DNA of 64,000 nt from Ancylobacter lacus (GCF_018390635.1 NZ_JAHBGE010000011.1:1-64000); one strand, 5' to 3'; shown: positions 45,788 through 55,566, counted from the first letter of the stretch. Notes: generated from the sequence alone by a model not told the origin. Made by a program: numbers and translations.

Positions 45788-48232
45788 TCAGCCGAACATG
45801 CGGGCCATGGCGGGGTCGTAGGGCGGCTCCAGATGCAACGTGCAGGGCACCCGCTCCGTCGCCACCTCCAGCTCATAACGGCCGGCGGCAAGCCAGGCCT
45901 CGTCCAGCCCGGCCTCCTTCTGCCGGACATAGCCCAGGCCCACCGGCCTTCCAAGCGTGTGGCCGAAGCCGCCGGAAGACAGCCAGCCCACCCGTTCGCC
46001 GTCGCGGTAGATGGTCTCGCGGCCGAGCAGCACGATGTCGGGGTCGTCCACCGTGAAGGTGCAGAGCATCTTCTTCAGCCGGGTGCCGCGCTGGGCCTCC
46101 AGCGCCTCGCGGCCGAGGAAAGGCACGTCGCCGCCCCGCACCGCCCAGCCGAGGCCGGCCTCGAACGGGGTATGGTCCGGCCCGATATCCGAGCCCCAGG
46201 CCCGGAACGCCTTTTCCAGCCGCAGGCTTTCGATGGCGCGGTAACCGGCATTGACGATGCCGGCCTCTGCCCCCGCCGCCATGAGCGCTTCATACACCGT
46301 GACGGCGAACTCCGTCGGCAGATGAAGTTCCCAGCCGAGTTCGCCGACATAGGACAGCCGGAGCGCCAGGGTCGGCGCGCCGGCGACACCGATCCGCCGC
46401 GCCCGCCCGAAAGGAAAGGCGGCGTCGGACACGTCTTCCCGCGTCAGCTTCACCAGCACCTCGCGCGCCTTAGGGCCAGCCAGCGTGAGCACGGCATAGG
46501 CCGAGGTGACGTCGACGAGATGGGCATCCAGCCCCGCGGGGATATGGCGACGGATCCAGCTGCGGTCATGGGTGGCCAGCGCGGTGCCGGAGACGATGTA
46601 GAATTCGCCCTCGCCCACCTTGGCCGCGGTGAGCTCGCACTGGATGCCGCCGCGCGGGTTCAGCATCGGGGCATAGACGAGGCTGCCGACTGGCCCGGAG
46701 ACATCGGCGGCGGTGAGGTAGGCCAGCGCCGCCTCGGCATCCTGCCCGATGAGCTGGAACTTGCCGAAGGAACTCTGATCGATGACGACGACGCCCTCGC
46801 GCGCCGCCTTGTGCTCCCGCCCGACCGGGGCGAACCAGTTCGGCCGGCCGAAGGTGTGGCTGTCGGCGGCGGTCTCGCCCGGGGCGGCGAACCAGTTCGG
46901 CCGCTCCCAGCCCAGCTTCTCGCCGAACACCGCGCCCTGCGCCTTCAGCCGGTCGTAGAGCGGGGAGCGGCGCAGCGGACGGCCGCTGGCGTGCTCCTCA
47001 TGCGGCCAGGCGATGGTGTAGTGCTTGCCATAGGCCTCCAGCGTGCGCTGGCGCACCCAGGAGACATCCTCGTGATTGCGGCCGAAGCGGCGGATGTCCA
47101 CCGGCCAGAGATCGTAGGGCGGCTCGCCGCCGGCGACCCATTCCGCCAGAACCTTGCCGGCGCCACCGCCGGAGGCGATGCCGAAGGCGTTGAAGCCGGC
47201 GCCGACGAAGAAATTGGCCAACTCCGGCGCCTCGCCGAGGATGAAATTGCCGTCTGGCGTGAAGCTCTCCGGGCCGTTGATGAGCTGGCGCACGCCGGCC
47301 GTCTCCAGCGCCGGCACCCGGCCGAGGGCGAGCTCCATGATCGGCTCGAAGTGGTCGAAATTGGACGGCAGAAGCTGGAAGTCGAACGCCTTGGGAAAGC
47401 CGTCCACCGCCCAGGCGATGGGGTTCGGCTCATAGCCGCCCATGACGAGGCCGCCGACCTCCTCCTTGTAGTAGGTCAGCCGGTCGGGATCGCGCAGGGT
47501 GGGCAGGTTCGGGGTGACGCCGGGGATCGGCTCGGTGACCATGTACTGGTGCTCCACCGAGACCAGCGGCACATTGACCCCGGCGAGCCGGCCGACCTCG
47601 CGTGCCCACTGTCCCGCGCAGTTCACCACCACTTCGCAGGCGATGCGTCCCTCGCTGGTCTCCACCGCCACCACGCGTCCCGCCACCACCTCGATTCCGG
47701 TGACCGCGATATTCTCGATGAGGCGGGCGCCATGGGTGCGCGCGCCCTTGGCGAGGGACTGGGTGATGTCAGTCGGGTTGGCCTGGCCGTCGGTCGGCAG
47801 GAAGGCAGCGCCAACCACGTCGGAAATGTCCATCAGCGGCCACAGCGCCTGCGCCTCCTTCGGGGTGAGCAGGTGCATTTCGAGCCCGAAGGAGCGCGCC
47901 GTCGTGGCCTGCCGCTTCACCTCGGTCCAGCGTTCGGCATTGCAGGCCAGCCGCAGGCCGCCATTCATCTTCCAGCCGGTGGCGAGGCCGGTCTCGGCCT
48001 CCAGCGTGCGGTACAGCTTCACCGATTCGCCGAGAAGCTGGGTGATGTTGGCGGACGAGCGCAGCTGGCCGACCAGCCCCGCCGCATGCCAGGTGCTGCC
48101 GGAGGTGAGCTTGTGCCGCTCCAGCAGGACGACGTCCTTCACCCCCATCTTGGCGAGGTGATAGGCCGTGGAGGTGCCGATGATGCCGCCGCCTATGACG
48201 ACGATGCGTGCCTGCGTCGGAAAAGCGGCCAT
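45788..48232 (-). CDS. FAD-dependent oxidoreductase with GcvT domains (dimethylglycine/sarcosine dehydrogenase type)
   Basis: Protein of 814 residues. The N-terminal DAO fold has the dinucleotide motif VVIGGGIIGTSTAYHLAKMG and STWHAAGL, where His49 aligns with the His that binds FAD covalently in dimethylglycine dehydrogenase. The C-terminal half (from about 430) is an aminomethyltransferase-like folate-binding module (GcvT and GcvT-C), expected to pass a one-carbon unit from an N-methylated amine to tetrahydrofolate. The exact substrate (dimethylglycine, sarcosine or a relative) cannot be told. ATG at 48232 opens straight into the FAD motif. A half-site of the regional operator lies 98 bases upstream. 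Confidence 0.88.
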   Translation of the reverse strand: MAAFPTQARIVVIGGGIIGTSTAYHLAKMGVKDVVLLERHKLTSGSTWHAAGLVGQLRSSANITQLLGESVKLYRTLEAETGLATGWKMNGGLRLACNAERWTEVKRQATTARSFGLEMHLLTPKEAQALWPLMDISDVVGAAFLPTDGQANPTDITQSLAKGARTHGARLIENIAVTGIEVVAGRVVAVETSEGRIACEVVVNCAGQWAREVGRLAGVNVPLVSVEHQYMVTEPIPGVTPNLPTLRDPDRLTYYKEEVGGLVMGGYEPNPIAWAVDGFPKAFDFQLLPSNFDHFEPIMELALGRVPALETAGVRQLINGPESFTPDGNFILGEAPELANFFVGAGFNAFGIASGGGAGKVLAEWVAGGEPPYDLWPVDIRRFGRNHEDVSWVRQRTLEAYGKHYTIAWPHEEHASGRPLRRSPLYDRLKAQGAVFGEKLGWERPNWFAAPGETAADSHTFGRPNWFAPVGREHKAAREGVVVIDQSSFGKFQLIGQDAEAALAYLTAADVSGPVGSLVYAPMLNPRGGIQCELTAAKVGEGEFYIVSGTALATHDRSWIRRHIPAGLDAHLVDVTSAYAVLTLAGPKAREVLVKLTREDVSDAAFPFGRARRIGVAGAPTLALRLSYVGELGWELHLPTEFAVTVYEALMAAGAEAGIVNAGYRAIESLRLEKAFRAWGSDIGPDHTPFEAGLGWAVRGGDVPFLGREALEAQRGTRLKKMLCTFTVDDPDIVLLGRETIYRDGERVGWLSSGGFGHTLGRPVGLGYVRQKEAGLDEAWLAAGRYELEVATERVPCTLHLEPPYDPAMARMFG

Positions 48233-48329
48233 TCCCTCACCCCATTGCCGGCGTCGCGCCCGGTGCGGCGCGCCTGCCCATTCCACGGCGCGGAAGTGTC
48301 GACCGGCTCACCGGACAAAGTCAACACAA

Positions 48330-48337
48330 TCCCACAT
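48330..48337 (+). promoter_or_regulatory. single half-site of the candidate DeoR operator
   Basis: TCCCACAT, identical to the left half of the operator at 49456, lies 98 bases upstream of the FAD oxidoreductase start. The expected right half (TGTGG) is not present at the 15-base spacing (CGTCA instead). The 245-base gap 48233-48477 otherwise shows only an ACACCT/AGGTGT hairpin at 48427-48444. Confidence 0.35.
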
Positions 48338-48426
48338 TATCCCTCAGAACACGTCACCCATACGCGGAAGCCGGACCGTCGCCTGAGCATGCGCAAGACG
48401 GCAACGCCAGGAAATGAGAGGCCGAC

Positions 48427-48444
48427 ACACCTACCTGAAGGTGT
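48427..48444 (-). terminator. weak hairpin after the phosphotransferase gene
   Basis: ACACCT and AGGTGT are complementary around ACCTGA, 33 bases past the phosphotransferase stop. There is no U-run, so termination is doubtful. Confidence 0.25.
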
Positions 48445-48477
48445 ACGTGCGGCGCCGCACCTGTTGCGGTTATTGCG

Positions 48478-49368
48478 TTAGCCCGCGCCGCGGAGCACCG
48501 CCAGAGCGGCGTCGAAACGGGCGAGGTAGTCCTCGGTATAGGCGACATAGTCGAAGGCGATGTCGGAGCGCGTTTCCGACACCGCGCTCCAGAGCGCCTC
48601 GCGCAGCAGCGACGCGCACTTGAACGCCGCGAAACCGCGTCGCGCCGCCTCGCCCGGCTCCCCGCCGAAATAGGCGGCGAGCATCGCCTCCTCTTCCGCC
48701 GGGCCGAAACCATTGTTGGAGGCGAGGTTGGCGAGGTCGAACAGCGGGCTGTTGAGACCGGCATAGTCCCAGTCGAGCAGCCAGAGCCGTTCGCCGTCGT
48801 CGAACAGATTGGCGGCAAGCAGGTCGTTATGGCCGAACACGATGCTCACCGGGCCGACCAGCGCCTCGGTTTCCTCCGCTGCCGCGCGCAGGGCCGGAAG
48901 CCGTGCGGCGATCCGGCAGCCTTCCGCCTCCAGCGTCGCGAGATAGGAGCGGATGACCTGGAACACCCAGAAAGCCAGCACAGGCCCGCGGATATGGCGG
49001 GCGACCTCGCTGTGGCAGCGGCGGACGAGATCGACGATGCGCGGCAGCATGTCGGGGCGGCGCACATCCTCGGGTGTCAGCGATCGCCCGGGCAGGAAGC
49101 GGGTGACCATCACCCCCGGCGTCGAGAACACCACCTCGGGCGAGATGCCGGCGGCATGGGCGGCCTCGGCGGCGGCGAGCTCGTTGAATCGCATGACGCC
49201 GTGGACCGGAATATCCTCGCCGAAGCGCACGACATAACCGGCGGCACCGTCGATGACCCGGTAGTTCTTGTTGGTGATGCCGCCCGCGAGGGGGGCGACA
49301 TCCACCTCGCCGCGGAAAATCGGCAGGGAGCGTATGCCCTCCATGGGATCGAACGCGGTCTTCGTCAC
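48478..49368 (-). CDS. choline-kinase/aminoglycoside-phosphotransferase-like protein
   Basis: Protein of 296 residues with the phosphotransferase fold: glycine-rich LAGGITNKNYRV, the catalytic loop FGHNDLLAANLF (His about 180, Asp about 182) and the metal-binding LLDWDYAG. GGITNKNY and the overall pattern are closest to choline/ethanolamine kinases. The start is GTG at 49368 with GGAG six bases before it; a GTG further upstream would fall inside the operator. It is read toward the FAD oxidoreductase and shares its operator-like motif, so the natural substrate is more likely a small amino alcohol than an antibiotic. Confidence 0.8.
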   Translation of the reverse strand: MTKTAFDPMEGIRSLPIFRGEVDVAPLAGGITNKNYRVIDGAAGYVVRFGEDIPVHGVMRFNELAAAEAAHAAGISPEVVFSTPGVMVTRFLPGRSLTPEDVRRPDMLPRIVDLVRRCHSEVARHIRGPVLAFWVFQVIRSYLATLEAEGCRIAARLPALRAAAEETEALVGPVSIVFGHNDLLAANLFDDGERLWLLDWDYAGLNSPLFDLANLASNNGFGPAEEEAMLAAYFGGEPGEAARRGFAAFKCASLLREALWSAVSETRSDIAFDYVAYTEDYLARFDAALAVLRGAG

Positions 49369-49455
49369 CTGCCTCTCCAGCCCTCGTCCTCGGTCCAGCG
49401 AGAGTGGCGGCAAAGCCGGGCGCGCGCAACGGCGTGGCGGCCGCTCGAAGCACGA

Positions 49456-49484
49456 TCCCACATGAAAGGTGGCTTTATGTGGAA
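49456..49484 (-). promoter_or_regulatory. candidate DeoR-family operator upstream of the phosphotransferase
   Basis: On the plus strand TCCCACAT ... ATGTGGAA, with 15 bases between TCCCACA and TGTGG, the same geometry as at 44901-44929. The inner six pairs CCACAT/ATGTGG are perfect. It is 88-116 bases upstream of the GTG start. Confidence 0.55.
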
Positions 49485-49494
49485 ATGAAGCGAG

Positions 49495-49520
49495 AGGGGC
49501 GCCGCTCGTGCGACGCCCCT
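49495..49520 (-). terminator. candidate terminator after the nitroreductase
   Basis: AGGGGCG (49495-49501) and CGCCCCT (49514-49520) are complementary around a 12-base loop, 9 bases past the nitroreductase stop. On the minus strand CTCGCTTCATTTCC follows, only moderately T-rich. Confidence 0.4.
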
Positions 49521-49529
49521 CCGGCTCGA

Positions 49530-50159
49530 TCAGACGGTGGTGACCAGCGCCTCGCGCGGCCGGCGCACTTTTTTCAGTCCGTCCAGCCAGTCCTCCCCGC
49601 TCTTGCGATAGCCGAGCGGCAGCAGGGTGACGGAACGCAGCCCCCTTTCGCGCAGCCCGAGAATGGCGTCGACCCCGTCGGGGTCGAACCCCTCCATCGG
49701 CGTGGCGTCGACCTCCTCGAAGGCGGCGGCGGCGATGGCGAGGCCAAAGGCGATATAGGCCTGCCGGGCGGCGTGCTGGTGGTTCGCCTCCGGGTCGCGA
49801 CCGGGATAGCCGTCGAGAAGGCGCTGGCGATAGGCCTTCAGCCCCTCGGTCTCGCCGCCGCGCTCGGCGGCGATGCGGTCATAGACCTCGTTGATCCGCT
49901 CCGCGGTGTAGTTGTCCCACGCCGCGAAGACGAGGAGGTGAGAGGCGTCTACGATCTGGCTCTGGCCGTAGCCCACCTCCAGGATCTTCGCCCGTACCGC
50001 GGGGTCCTTCACGACGATGATCTCGAAGGGCTGCAACCCGCTCGAGGTCGGCGCGAGGCGGGCCGCCTCGAGGATGCGGTCCACTTTCTCTTCCGGCACC
50101 CGCTTGGCGGGGTCCATCTTCTTGGTCGCGTAGCGCCATTTCAGGCGGTCGAGCAACAT
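49530..50159 (-). CDS. NAD(P)H-dependent nitroreductase family protein
   Basis: FMN-dependent oxidoreductase of 209 residues resembling NfsB/dihydropteridine reductase-type proteins. It has LKWRYATKKMDP at the N-terminus, AARLAPTSSGLQPFEIIVV (FMN phosphate region), and a C-terminal LRSVTLLPLGYRKSGEDWL. ATG at 50159 has GGAG seven bases upstream; an earlier ATG at 50180 is less well placed. It follows the fru operon on the same strand, but a separate promoter is likely because a 13-bp palindrome lies in the gap. Confidence 0.85.
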   Translation of the reverse strand: MLLDRLKWRYATKKMDPAKRVPEEKVDRILEAARLAPTSSGLQPFEIIVVKDPAVRAKILEVGYGQSQIVDASHLLVFAAWDNYTAERINEVYDRIAAERGGETEGLKAYRQRLLDGYPGRDPEANHQHAARQAYIAFGLAIAAAAFEEVDATPMEGFDPDGVDAILGLRERGLRSVTLLPLGYRKSGEDWLDGLKKVRRPREALVTTV

Positions 50160-50244
50160 GCCGTATCTCCTGCTGTCCATCGGGACGCCCCCCGACCTTG
50201 CGATCCCGCGGTAGCTGGATATACGGCGCTCTCGCCGCAAGCCG

Positions 50245-50257
50245 TGACGCTGCGTCA
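50245..50257. promoter_or_regulatory. 13-bp palindrome TGACGCTGCGTCA
   Basis: Perfect palindrome with a single central base, of the T-N11-A form bound by LysR-type regulators. It lies 86 bases upstream of the nitroreductase start and 10 bases past the fruA stop. No regulator gene of that family is nearby. Confidence 0.3.
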
Positions 50258-50267
50258 GAAGTGGAGC

Positions 50268-52024
50268 TTATTTCACGGCGAGCGCATCGACCGGCTTCTT
50301 CACCAGCCGCAAGGCCAGCGCCGTCACTACGCTGCCGACCACCAGGGCGACGACATAGCCGCCCAGATGCGACACCGCGTTGGGAATCGGCAGCACGAAC
50401 ACGCCGCCATGGGGCACCCGCAGCTCCGCGCCGATCGCCATGGAAATGCCCCCCGCCACCGCCGAGCCCAGTATCAGGCACGGCAGAACGCGGAAGGGAT
50501 CGCGCGCCGCGAACGGGATGGCGCCCTCGGTGACGAAGGCAAGGCCGAGCACGGCGGCGGCGCTGCGCGCCTCGCGCTCATCGGCGGTGAACCGCTCGGG
50601 GAAGAACTGCGCCGCCAGCGCGAGACCGAGCGGAGGCGTCATGCCCGCCACCATAGCCGCCGCCATCGGAGTATAGACCTGGCTGGCGATGAGGCCGGTG
50701 GAGAAGGCATAGGCCGCCTTGTTGATCGGCCCGCCCATGTCGAACGCCATCATGCCGCCGATGAGGATGCCGAGCAGGATGGCGCTGGAGCCCTGCATGC
50801 CCTTCAGCCACTCGGTCAGCGCGGCGAGGAGCTGCGCGGTGGGTCCGCCCACGACATAGATCATGGCAAGGCCGGTGAGCAGCGAACCCAGGATCGGCAG
50901 GATCAGCACCGGCTTCAGGCCGGCGAGGTTGCGCGGCAGCTTGATGGAGCGGTTGAGGAAATCGGTGCCGTAACCGGCGATGAACCCGGCGATGATGCCG
51001 CCGAGGAAGCCGGCCGACAGATTGGCCGCCACCATGCCGCCGATCATGCCGGGGGCGAGGCCCGGACGGTCGGCGATGGAGAACGCGATATAACCCGCCA
51101 GCACCGGCACCATCAGCGCGAACGCGCCCTTCGCGCCGATCTGGAAGAGATCATAGGCGAGTGTGCCCTTGTGGGCGTCGTCATAGGCATAGATGCCGCC
51201 GAGCGCGAAGGCGATGGCGATCAGCAGCCCGCCCGCCACCACGAAGGGCAGCATGAAGGACACGCCGTTCATCAGGTGCTTGTAGGGGCCGGCCTTCACC
51301 GCCCGTTCGGCCTTGGCGGCGGCCGCGGCATCAGCAAGGCTGGCCCCCGCTCCGGCCATCACCGTGGCGTCGGCGAACGCCTTGCGGATAAGGCCCTGCC
51401 CGTCGGTGATCGCCGGCTTGGTGGGGGACTGGAACAGCTTCTTGCCGCCGAAACGGCCGAGATCAACCGGCCGGTCGGCGGCGATGATGACGAGATCGGC
51501 AGCGGCGATCTCCTCCGCCGTCAGCGCGTCCTGCGCGCCGACCGAGCCTTGCGTCTCCACCCGGATCGCATGGCCGAGCGCCTTGGCGGCATTGGCCAGC
51601 CCCTCCGCCGCCATGAAGGTGTGGGCGATACCCGTGGGACAGGAGGTGATCGCGACGATCTTCCGGGTCGCGCCGGCGGATGAGGCGGGCGCCGCGGCCG
51701 GGGGGGCGACCGCCGAGGGCGCCGCGGCGTCGAGGCGGCCCAGCGCACCGGCGGCGTCGGCGAAGACCTCCTCCAGCGACACCGCGCCTGGCGCGGCATC
51801 GTTCCGAAACGGCTGGCGTCGAGCTCGCCCGCCCCCACCAGCAGCACGGCATCGGCCGAGCCGATCTCGGCGGAGGTAAGAGCGCTCACCACGCCCTCGG
51901 GGGTGCGCACCTCGACGGCGAGAGCCTTGCCGAGCGCCCGGGCGGCCTTGCGCAGCGCCTCGGCGGCGAGCATGGCGTGGACGCTGGTGTCGGAGGATCC
52001 GACCACGGCGACGAACTGAGACAT
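50268..52024 (-). pseudogene. fruA: fructose PTS permease EIIB'BC (FruA), broken by one-base frameshift
   Basis: Two frames together make one FruA of about 585 residues. From ATG 52024 (GGAGGAACCG in front) the first frame encodes the EIIB' domain up to GELDASRFG. The protein continues in another frame from AVSLEEVF through the EIIB domain (active Cys in [14 protein letters not shown]) and a full EIIC membrane domain ending [11 protein letters not shown]. The switch is at about 51802: one extra T on the plus strand (GTTCC to GTTTCC) would restore [15 protein letters not shown]. It is either a true recent mutation or a base-calling error. The permease would import fructose as fructose-1-phosphate; unless corrected, the product lacks function. 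Confidence 0.85.
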
Positions 52025-52060
52025 CGGTTCCTCCCCGGCGGGTCTTCGCCCGCCTCGGCT

Positions 52061-53041
52061 TCAGATGGGTGCGGGGGTTGATGCGGCGGCCGCCCAGCCC
52101 TCGGCCGGGGTGACGGCGACGGCGGCGGCGATGGACTCGACCGTGGTGCGCTCGGGCAGATGCGGACCCGGCCGTCCCAGCTTGGCAACGGCGAAGGCGG
52201 TGGCGCGGCGGGCCAGCGCGCCGAGGGGCAGCGCGTCGTGGAGGCCGGCGACGAGGCCGGCGACCATCGCATCCCCGGCACCGACCGAGCTGCCGCCGGT
52301 GACTTCCAGCGCCCCGGCATGCAGGGCCTCCCGGTCGGTCACGAACAGCGCGCCCTCGGCGCCGAGGGAGACCGCCACCAGACCGACGCCGGCGGCGTTG
52401 AGCCGGCGGGCAACACCCAGCAGGTCGGCGCGGTCGGTCAGCCGGCGCCCGGCCCAGACCTCCAGCTCATGGCGGTTCGGCTTGACGCAGAAGGGCATCT
52501 CCCCGGCCAGCGCCCGCGCCAGCGGAACGCCGCTGGTGTCGAGCACCACGCGGGCGCCGCGGGCGGCGAGGCGGGGTATGAGCCGGGCGTAGGCGCCGGG
52601 ATCGAGCCCGTCCGGCACGCTGCCGGCCAGCACCGCCACCGTACCGTCGCCCACAAGGCCATCCAGAGCCGCCTCGACCGCGGCCAGCGCCGCCGGTCCG
52701 GGGCGCAGGCCCGGCAGGTTGATATCGGTGGTGTCGCCGGCCCGGCGGTCCACCAGCTTGATGTTGGTGCGGGTCTCGCCCGCCACCCGCAGGAAATGGT
52801 CGGCAATGCCCTTGGCTGCGAAGAGCGCGGTGAAGGGCGCCGCGTTGTCGGCGCCGAGCAGGCCCGCCGCCGCAACCGGCACGCCCCAGTCGGCGAGGCA
52901 GGAGGCGACATTCACGCCCTTGCCGCCGGCATCGTGGCGCACCCCGGCGGCGCGGTGCACCGCGCCGGGGGTGAGGGCGTCCAGCGTCACGGTCTGGTCG
53001 ATCGCCGGGTTAAGGGTGAGGGTGACAACCGGCGTGCTCAT
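52061..53041 (-). CDS. fruK: 1-phosphofructokinase FruK
   Basis: PfkB-family kinase of 326 residues converting fructose-1-phosphate to fructose-1,6-bisphosphate. N-terminal [15 protein letters not shown], sugar-binding [16 protein letters not shown] and the C-terminal signature [12 protein letters not shown] with the catalytic Asp. It overlaps fruB as ATGA and is 36 bases before fruA. Confidence 0.96.
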   Translation of the reverse strand: MSTPVVTLTLNPAIDQTVTLDALTPGAVHRAAGVRHDAGGKGVNVASCLADWGVPVAAAGLLGADNAAPFTALFAAKGIADHFLRVAGETRTNIKLVDRRAGDTTDINLPGLRPGPAALAAVEAALDGLVGDGTVAVLAGSVPDGLDPGAYARLIPRLAARGARVVLDTSGVPLARALAGEMPFCVKPNRHELEVWAGRRLTDRADLLGVARRLNAAGVGLVAVSLGAEGALFVTDREALHAGALEVTGGSSVGAGDAMVAGLVAGLHDALPLGALARRATAFAVAKLGRPGPHLPERTTVESIAAAVAVTPAEGWAAAASTPAPI

Positions 53042-55566
53042 GCCGCGATCTCTTCGGCCGCGGCAGCGTCCAGCGCACGCACCTCCTCGGCGGTCTCGCA
53101 GGCGAGCGCGGCGGCGGCGAGGGCGCGCAGCGCCGGCATCTCGCTGGCGCGCAGCCGCGCCTTCACCGCCGGCACCTCGCGCGGCGTCATCGACAGCTCG
53201 TGCACGCCGAGCCCGGCCAGCAGCGCCGCGCCGAACGGCTCGCCGGCGATGCCGCCGCAGACCCCGACCCAGCGACCATGCTTGTCAGCGCCGGAGACGG
53301 TGGCCTCGATCAGGCGGAGCACCGCCGGGTGGAGGCTGTCGACCTCCGGTGCAAGCTGCGGGTTCTGCCGGTCGATCGCCAGCGTGTACTGGGTGAGATC
53401 GTTGGTGCCGACCGAGAAGAAATCGGCGTGGCGGGCCAGCGATTCCGCCTGCAGCGCGGCGGCGGGCACCTCGATCATGATGCCGACCGGTATGGCCGGC
53501 GCCTCAAGCCCGGCCCGGATGCGCTCGCACACCGCCCGGAGCGCGATGAGCTCGCCGACCGAGGTGATCATCGGGAACATGATGAGAATCTCGGCACCCG
53601 TCTTCGCGGCGCGGTAGAGCGCGCGGAGCTGCGGCTCCAGAAGGTCCGGCCGACGCAGCAGCAGCCGGGCGCCGCGCACGCCGAGAAACGGGTTCTCCTC
53701 ATGGGGCAGGTCGAGATGGGCCACCTGCTTGTCACCGCCGATGTCGAGCGCGCGCACGATGAGCTGGCGCCCGCCGAGCGCCTGGGACATGGCGCAGTAG
53801 ATCTCGAACTGCTCATCCTCGCTCGGGGTCGCGCTGCGCTCGAGAAAGAGGAACTCGGTGCGCATCAGCCCCACCCCCTCGGCGCCCTGAGCGAGGGCGA
53901 AAGTGGCCTGGTCCGGCAGGTTGATATTGGCGCCGATGGCTATGTGCGTTCCGTCGCGAGTGCGGGCCGGAAGCGCACGGGCCTCGGCCTCGCGGGCGCG
54001 CTCGGCGGCCTTTCGTGCCTGCCAGGCTCGCGCCGAGGCGAGGTCCGCCTCGGCGGGCGCGAGATACAGCCGCCCGGTCTGGCCGTCGAGGATGGCTTCG
54101 GTACCGGCGGCGAGCTCCAGCGCGGCAGCCCCCGCCCCGACCACGGCGGGCAGGCCGAGGGTGCGGGCGAGGATGGCGGTATGCGAGGTCGGACCGCCCA
54201 GTGCGGTGACGAGGCCGATGACCCGCGCGGGATCGAGCCCGGCGGTGTCGGAGGGCGAGAGGTCGGGAGCGACGAGAATGCACGGCGCCGGCGGCAGGTC
54301 GCGCAGCGAGGCGGCCCGCAGAGCCGGGTCGATATTGCCCAGCACCCGGCGGCCGACGTCGCGCAGGTCGGCGGCGCGGCCGGCGAGCACCGGATTGCCC
54401 AGGGCGGCCAGCCGACCGGCCATGGCCTCGACCGTCTCGTTCCACGCCCAGGCAACCCCGTGCCCGTCCACCATCAACTGGCAGGCGCCGGTGATGAGGT
54501 CGGTGTCGGCGAGCAGTTCGGCCTGCGCCTTGAAGATGCCGGCATCGGCCGCGCCGAGCCGGCGGGCGGTGTCGTCGGCAAGGACGGTGAGCTGCTCGCG
54601 GGTGCGGGTGAGGGCCTGGTCAAGCAGCGTGGCGCCTTCGGCGAGGCCGACCGGCACATCCCGCACCGCCGGTGCACCGCCCTTCAGCACATGAAGCGGC
54701 CCGATGGCGAGGCCGGGGGCGGCGGCGACGCCGGACAGCGCCGGAGCCGCGCCCGGTGGGGTCCAGCCGCCGCGGGCCGCCTGCCGGGCGCGGCTGGCGG
54801 CAAGGGCGGCATCCGCCTTTTCCTGCGCGCTGAGGCTGGCAACCGTCTGACGCAGCGCCGCAAGCGCGGCCGTCGCATCCGGCCCGGCGGCGGAGAGCAC
54901 CACCTCGTCCCCGGGCCGCAGACCGAGCTGCAGCAGAGCGATGAGGTTCTTCGCATCCGCCGCCTCGCCGCCATGGCGCACCCGCAACTGGGCGGTGAAG
55001 CGCTTGGCGGTGTCGACCCAGGCGGTGGCGGGGCGGGCATGAAGGCCGGTGGGATAGTCCACCGTCCACCGCACGCCGGGGCCGAGATCTTCCGCGGCCG
55101 CCACCGGCGGGGCGGCCGGCAGGTCGCTGCCGAGCGCGGCGGCGATGAGTCCGGCATCGGAGGTCATCATCAGCCGGCCGAGATGCTCGGGGTCCTGAAG
55201 CAGGCGGGTGAGGCGGCGCAGGATGGTGATGTGGGAATCGGACTGGGCGGCGATCGCCACGACCAGCCGGGCCGTCTGCCCCTCGTTCCACTCGACGCCC
55301 TCGGGCACCTGGAGGATGGCGATGCCGTTGCGCCGGACCATGTTGCGGTCCTCCCCCAAGCCATGGGGAATGGCGACGCCGCTGCCGAGGAAGGTGTTCG
55401 CCACCTTTTCGCGCTTCGCCATGCTGTCGGCATAGCCCGGATCGACGCAGCCGGCGGCGACCAGCATCTGCGCGGCCTCGGCGATGGCGGCGGCCTTGTC
55501 GGCCGGGCTGGCGGCGAGGCGGATCAACTCACGCGGCAGCAGATCACCCTCAGCGGTGAAGGACAT
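53038..55566 (-). CDS. fruB: multiphosphoryl transfer protein EIIA-HPr-EI (FruB)
   Basis: Fusion of 842 residues that carries phosphate from PEP to FruA. The EIIA domain (about 1-145) has the active His in SGVAIPHGLGED, the HPr domain (about 165-255) has PTGLHARPATAW, and the EI domain (about 285-830) has the phospho-His in GGPTSHTAILARTLGLPAVVG plus EGVGLMRTEFLF and the C-terminal VCGGIAGEP. The fusion makes fructose uptake independent of a general EI and HPr. First gene of the fru operon, with operator-like repeats in the 174-base gap upstream. Confidence 0.96.
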   Translation of the reverse strand: MSFTAEGDLLPRELIRLAASPADKAAAIAEAAQMLVAAGCVDPGYADSMAKREKVANTFLGSGVAIPHGLGEDRNMVRRNGIAILQVPEGVEWNEGQTARLVVAIAAQSDSHITILRRLTRLLQDPEHLGRLMMTSDAGLIAAALGSDLPAAPPVAAAEDLGPGVRWTVDYPTGLHARPATAWVDTAKRFTAQLRVRHGGEAADAKNLIALLQLGLRPGDEVVLSAAGPDATAALAALRQTVASLSAQEKADAALAASRARQAARGGWTPPGAAPALSGVAAAPGLAIGPLHVLKGGAPAVRDVPVGLAEGATLLDQALTRTREQLTVLADDTARRLGAADAGIFKAQAELLADTDLITGACQLMVDGHGVAWAWNETVEAMAGRLAALGNPVLAGRAADLRDVGRRVLGNIDPALRAASLRDLPPAPCILVAPDLSPSDTAGLDPARVIGLVTALGGPTSHTAILARTLGLPAVVGAGAAALELAAGTEAILDGQTGRLYLAPAEADLASARAWQARKAAERAREAEARALPARTRDGTHIAIGANINLPDQATFALAQGAEGVGLMRTEFLFLERSATPSEDEQFEIYCAMSQALGGRQLIVRALDIGGDKQVAHLDLPHEENPFLGVRGARLLLRRPDLLEPQLRALYRAAKTGAEILIMFPMITSVGELIALRAVCERIRAGLEAPAIPVGIMIEVPAAALQAESLARHADFFSVGTNDLTQYTLAIDRQNPQLAPEVDSLHPAVLRLIEATVSGADKHGRWVGVCGGIAGEPFGAALLAGLGVHELSMTPREVPAVKARLRASEMPALRALAAAALACETAEEVRALDAAAAEEIAA

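Noticed and set aside
45833-48481. Open frame of 882 codons antisense to the FAD oxidoreductase
   Set aside because: GC-driven shadow; the opposite strand has full FAD and GcvT motifs.
48478-49368. Aminoglycoside resistance gene
   Set aside because: The fold is shared, but the glycine loop, the neighbours and the shared operator fit a choline/ethanolamine-kinase-like metabolic role.
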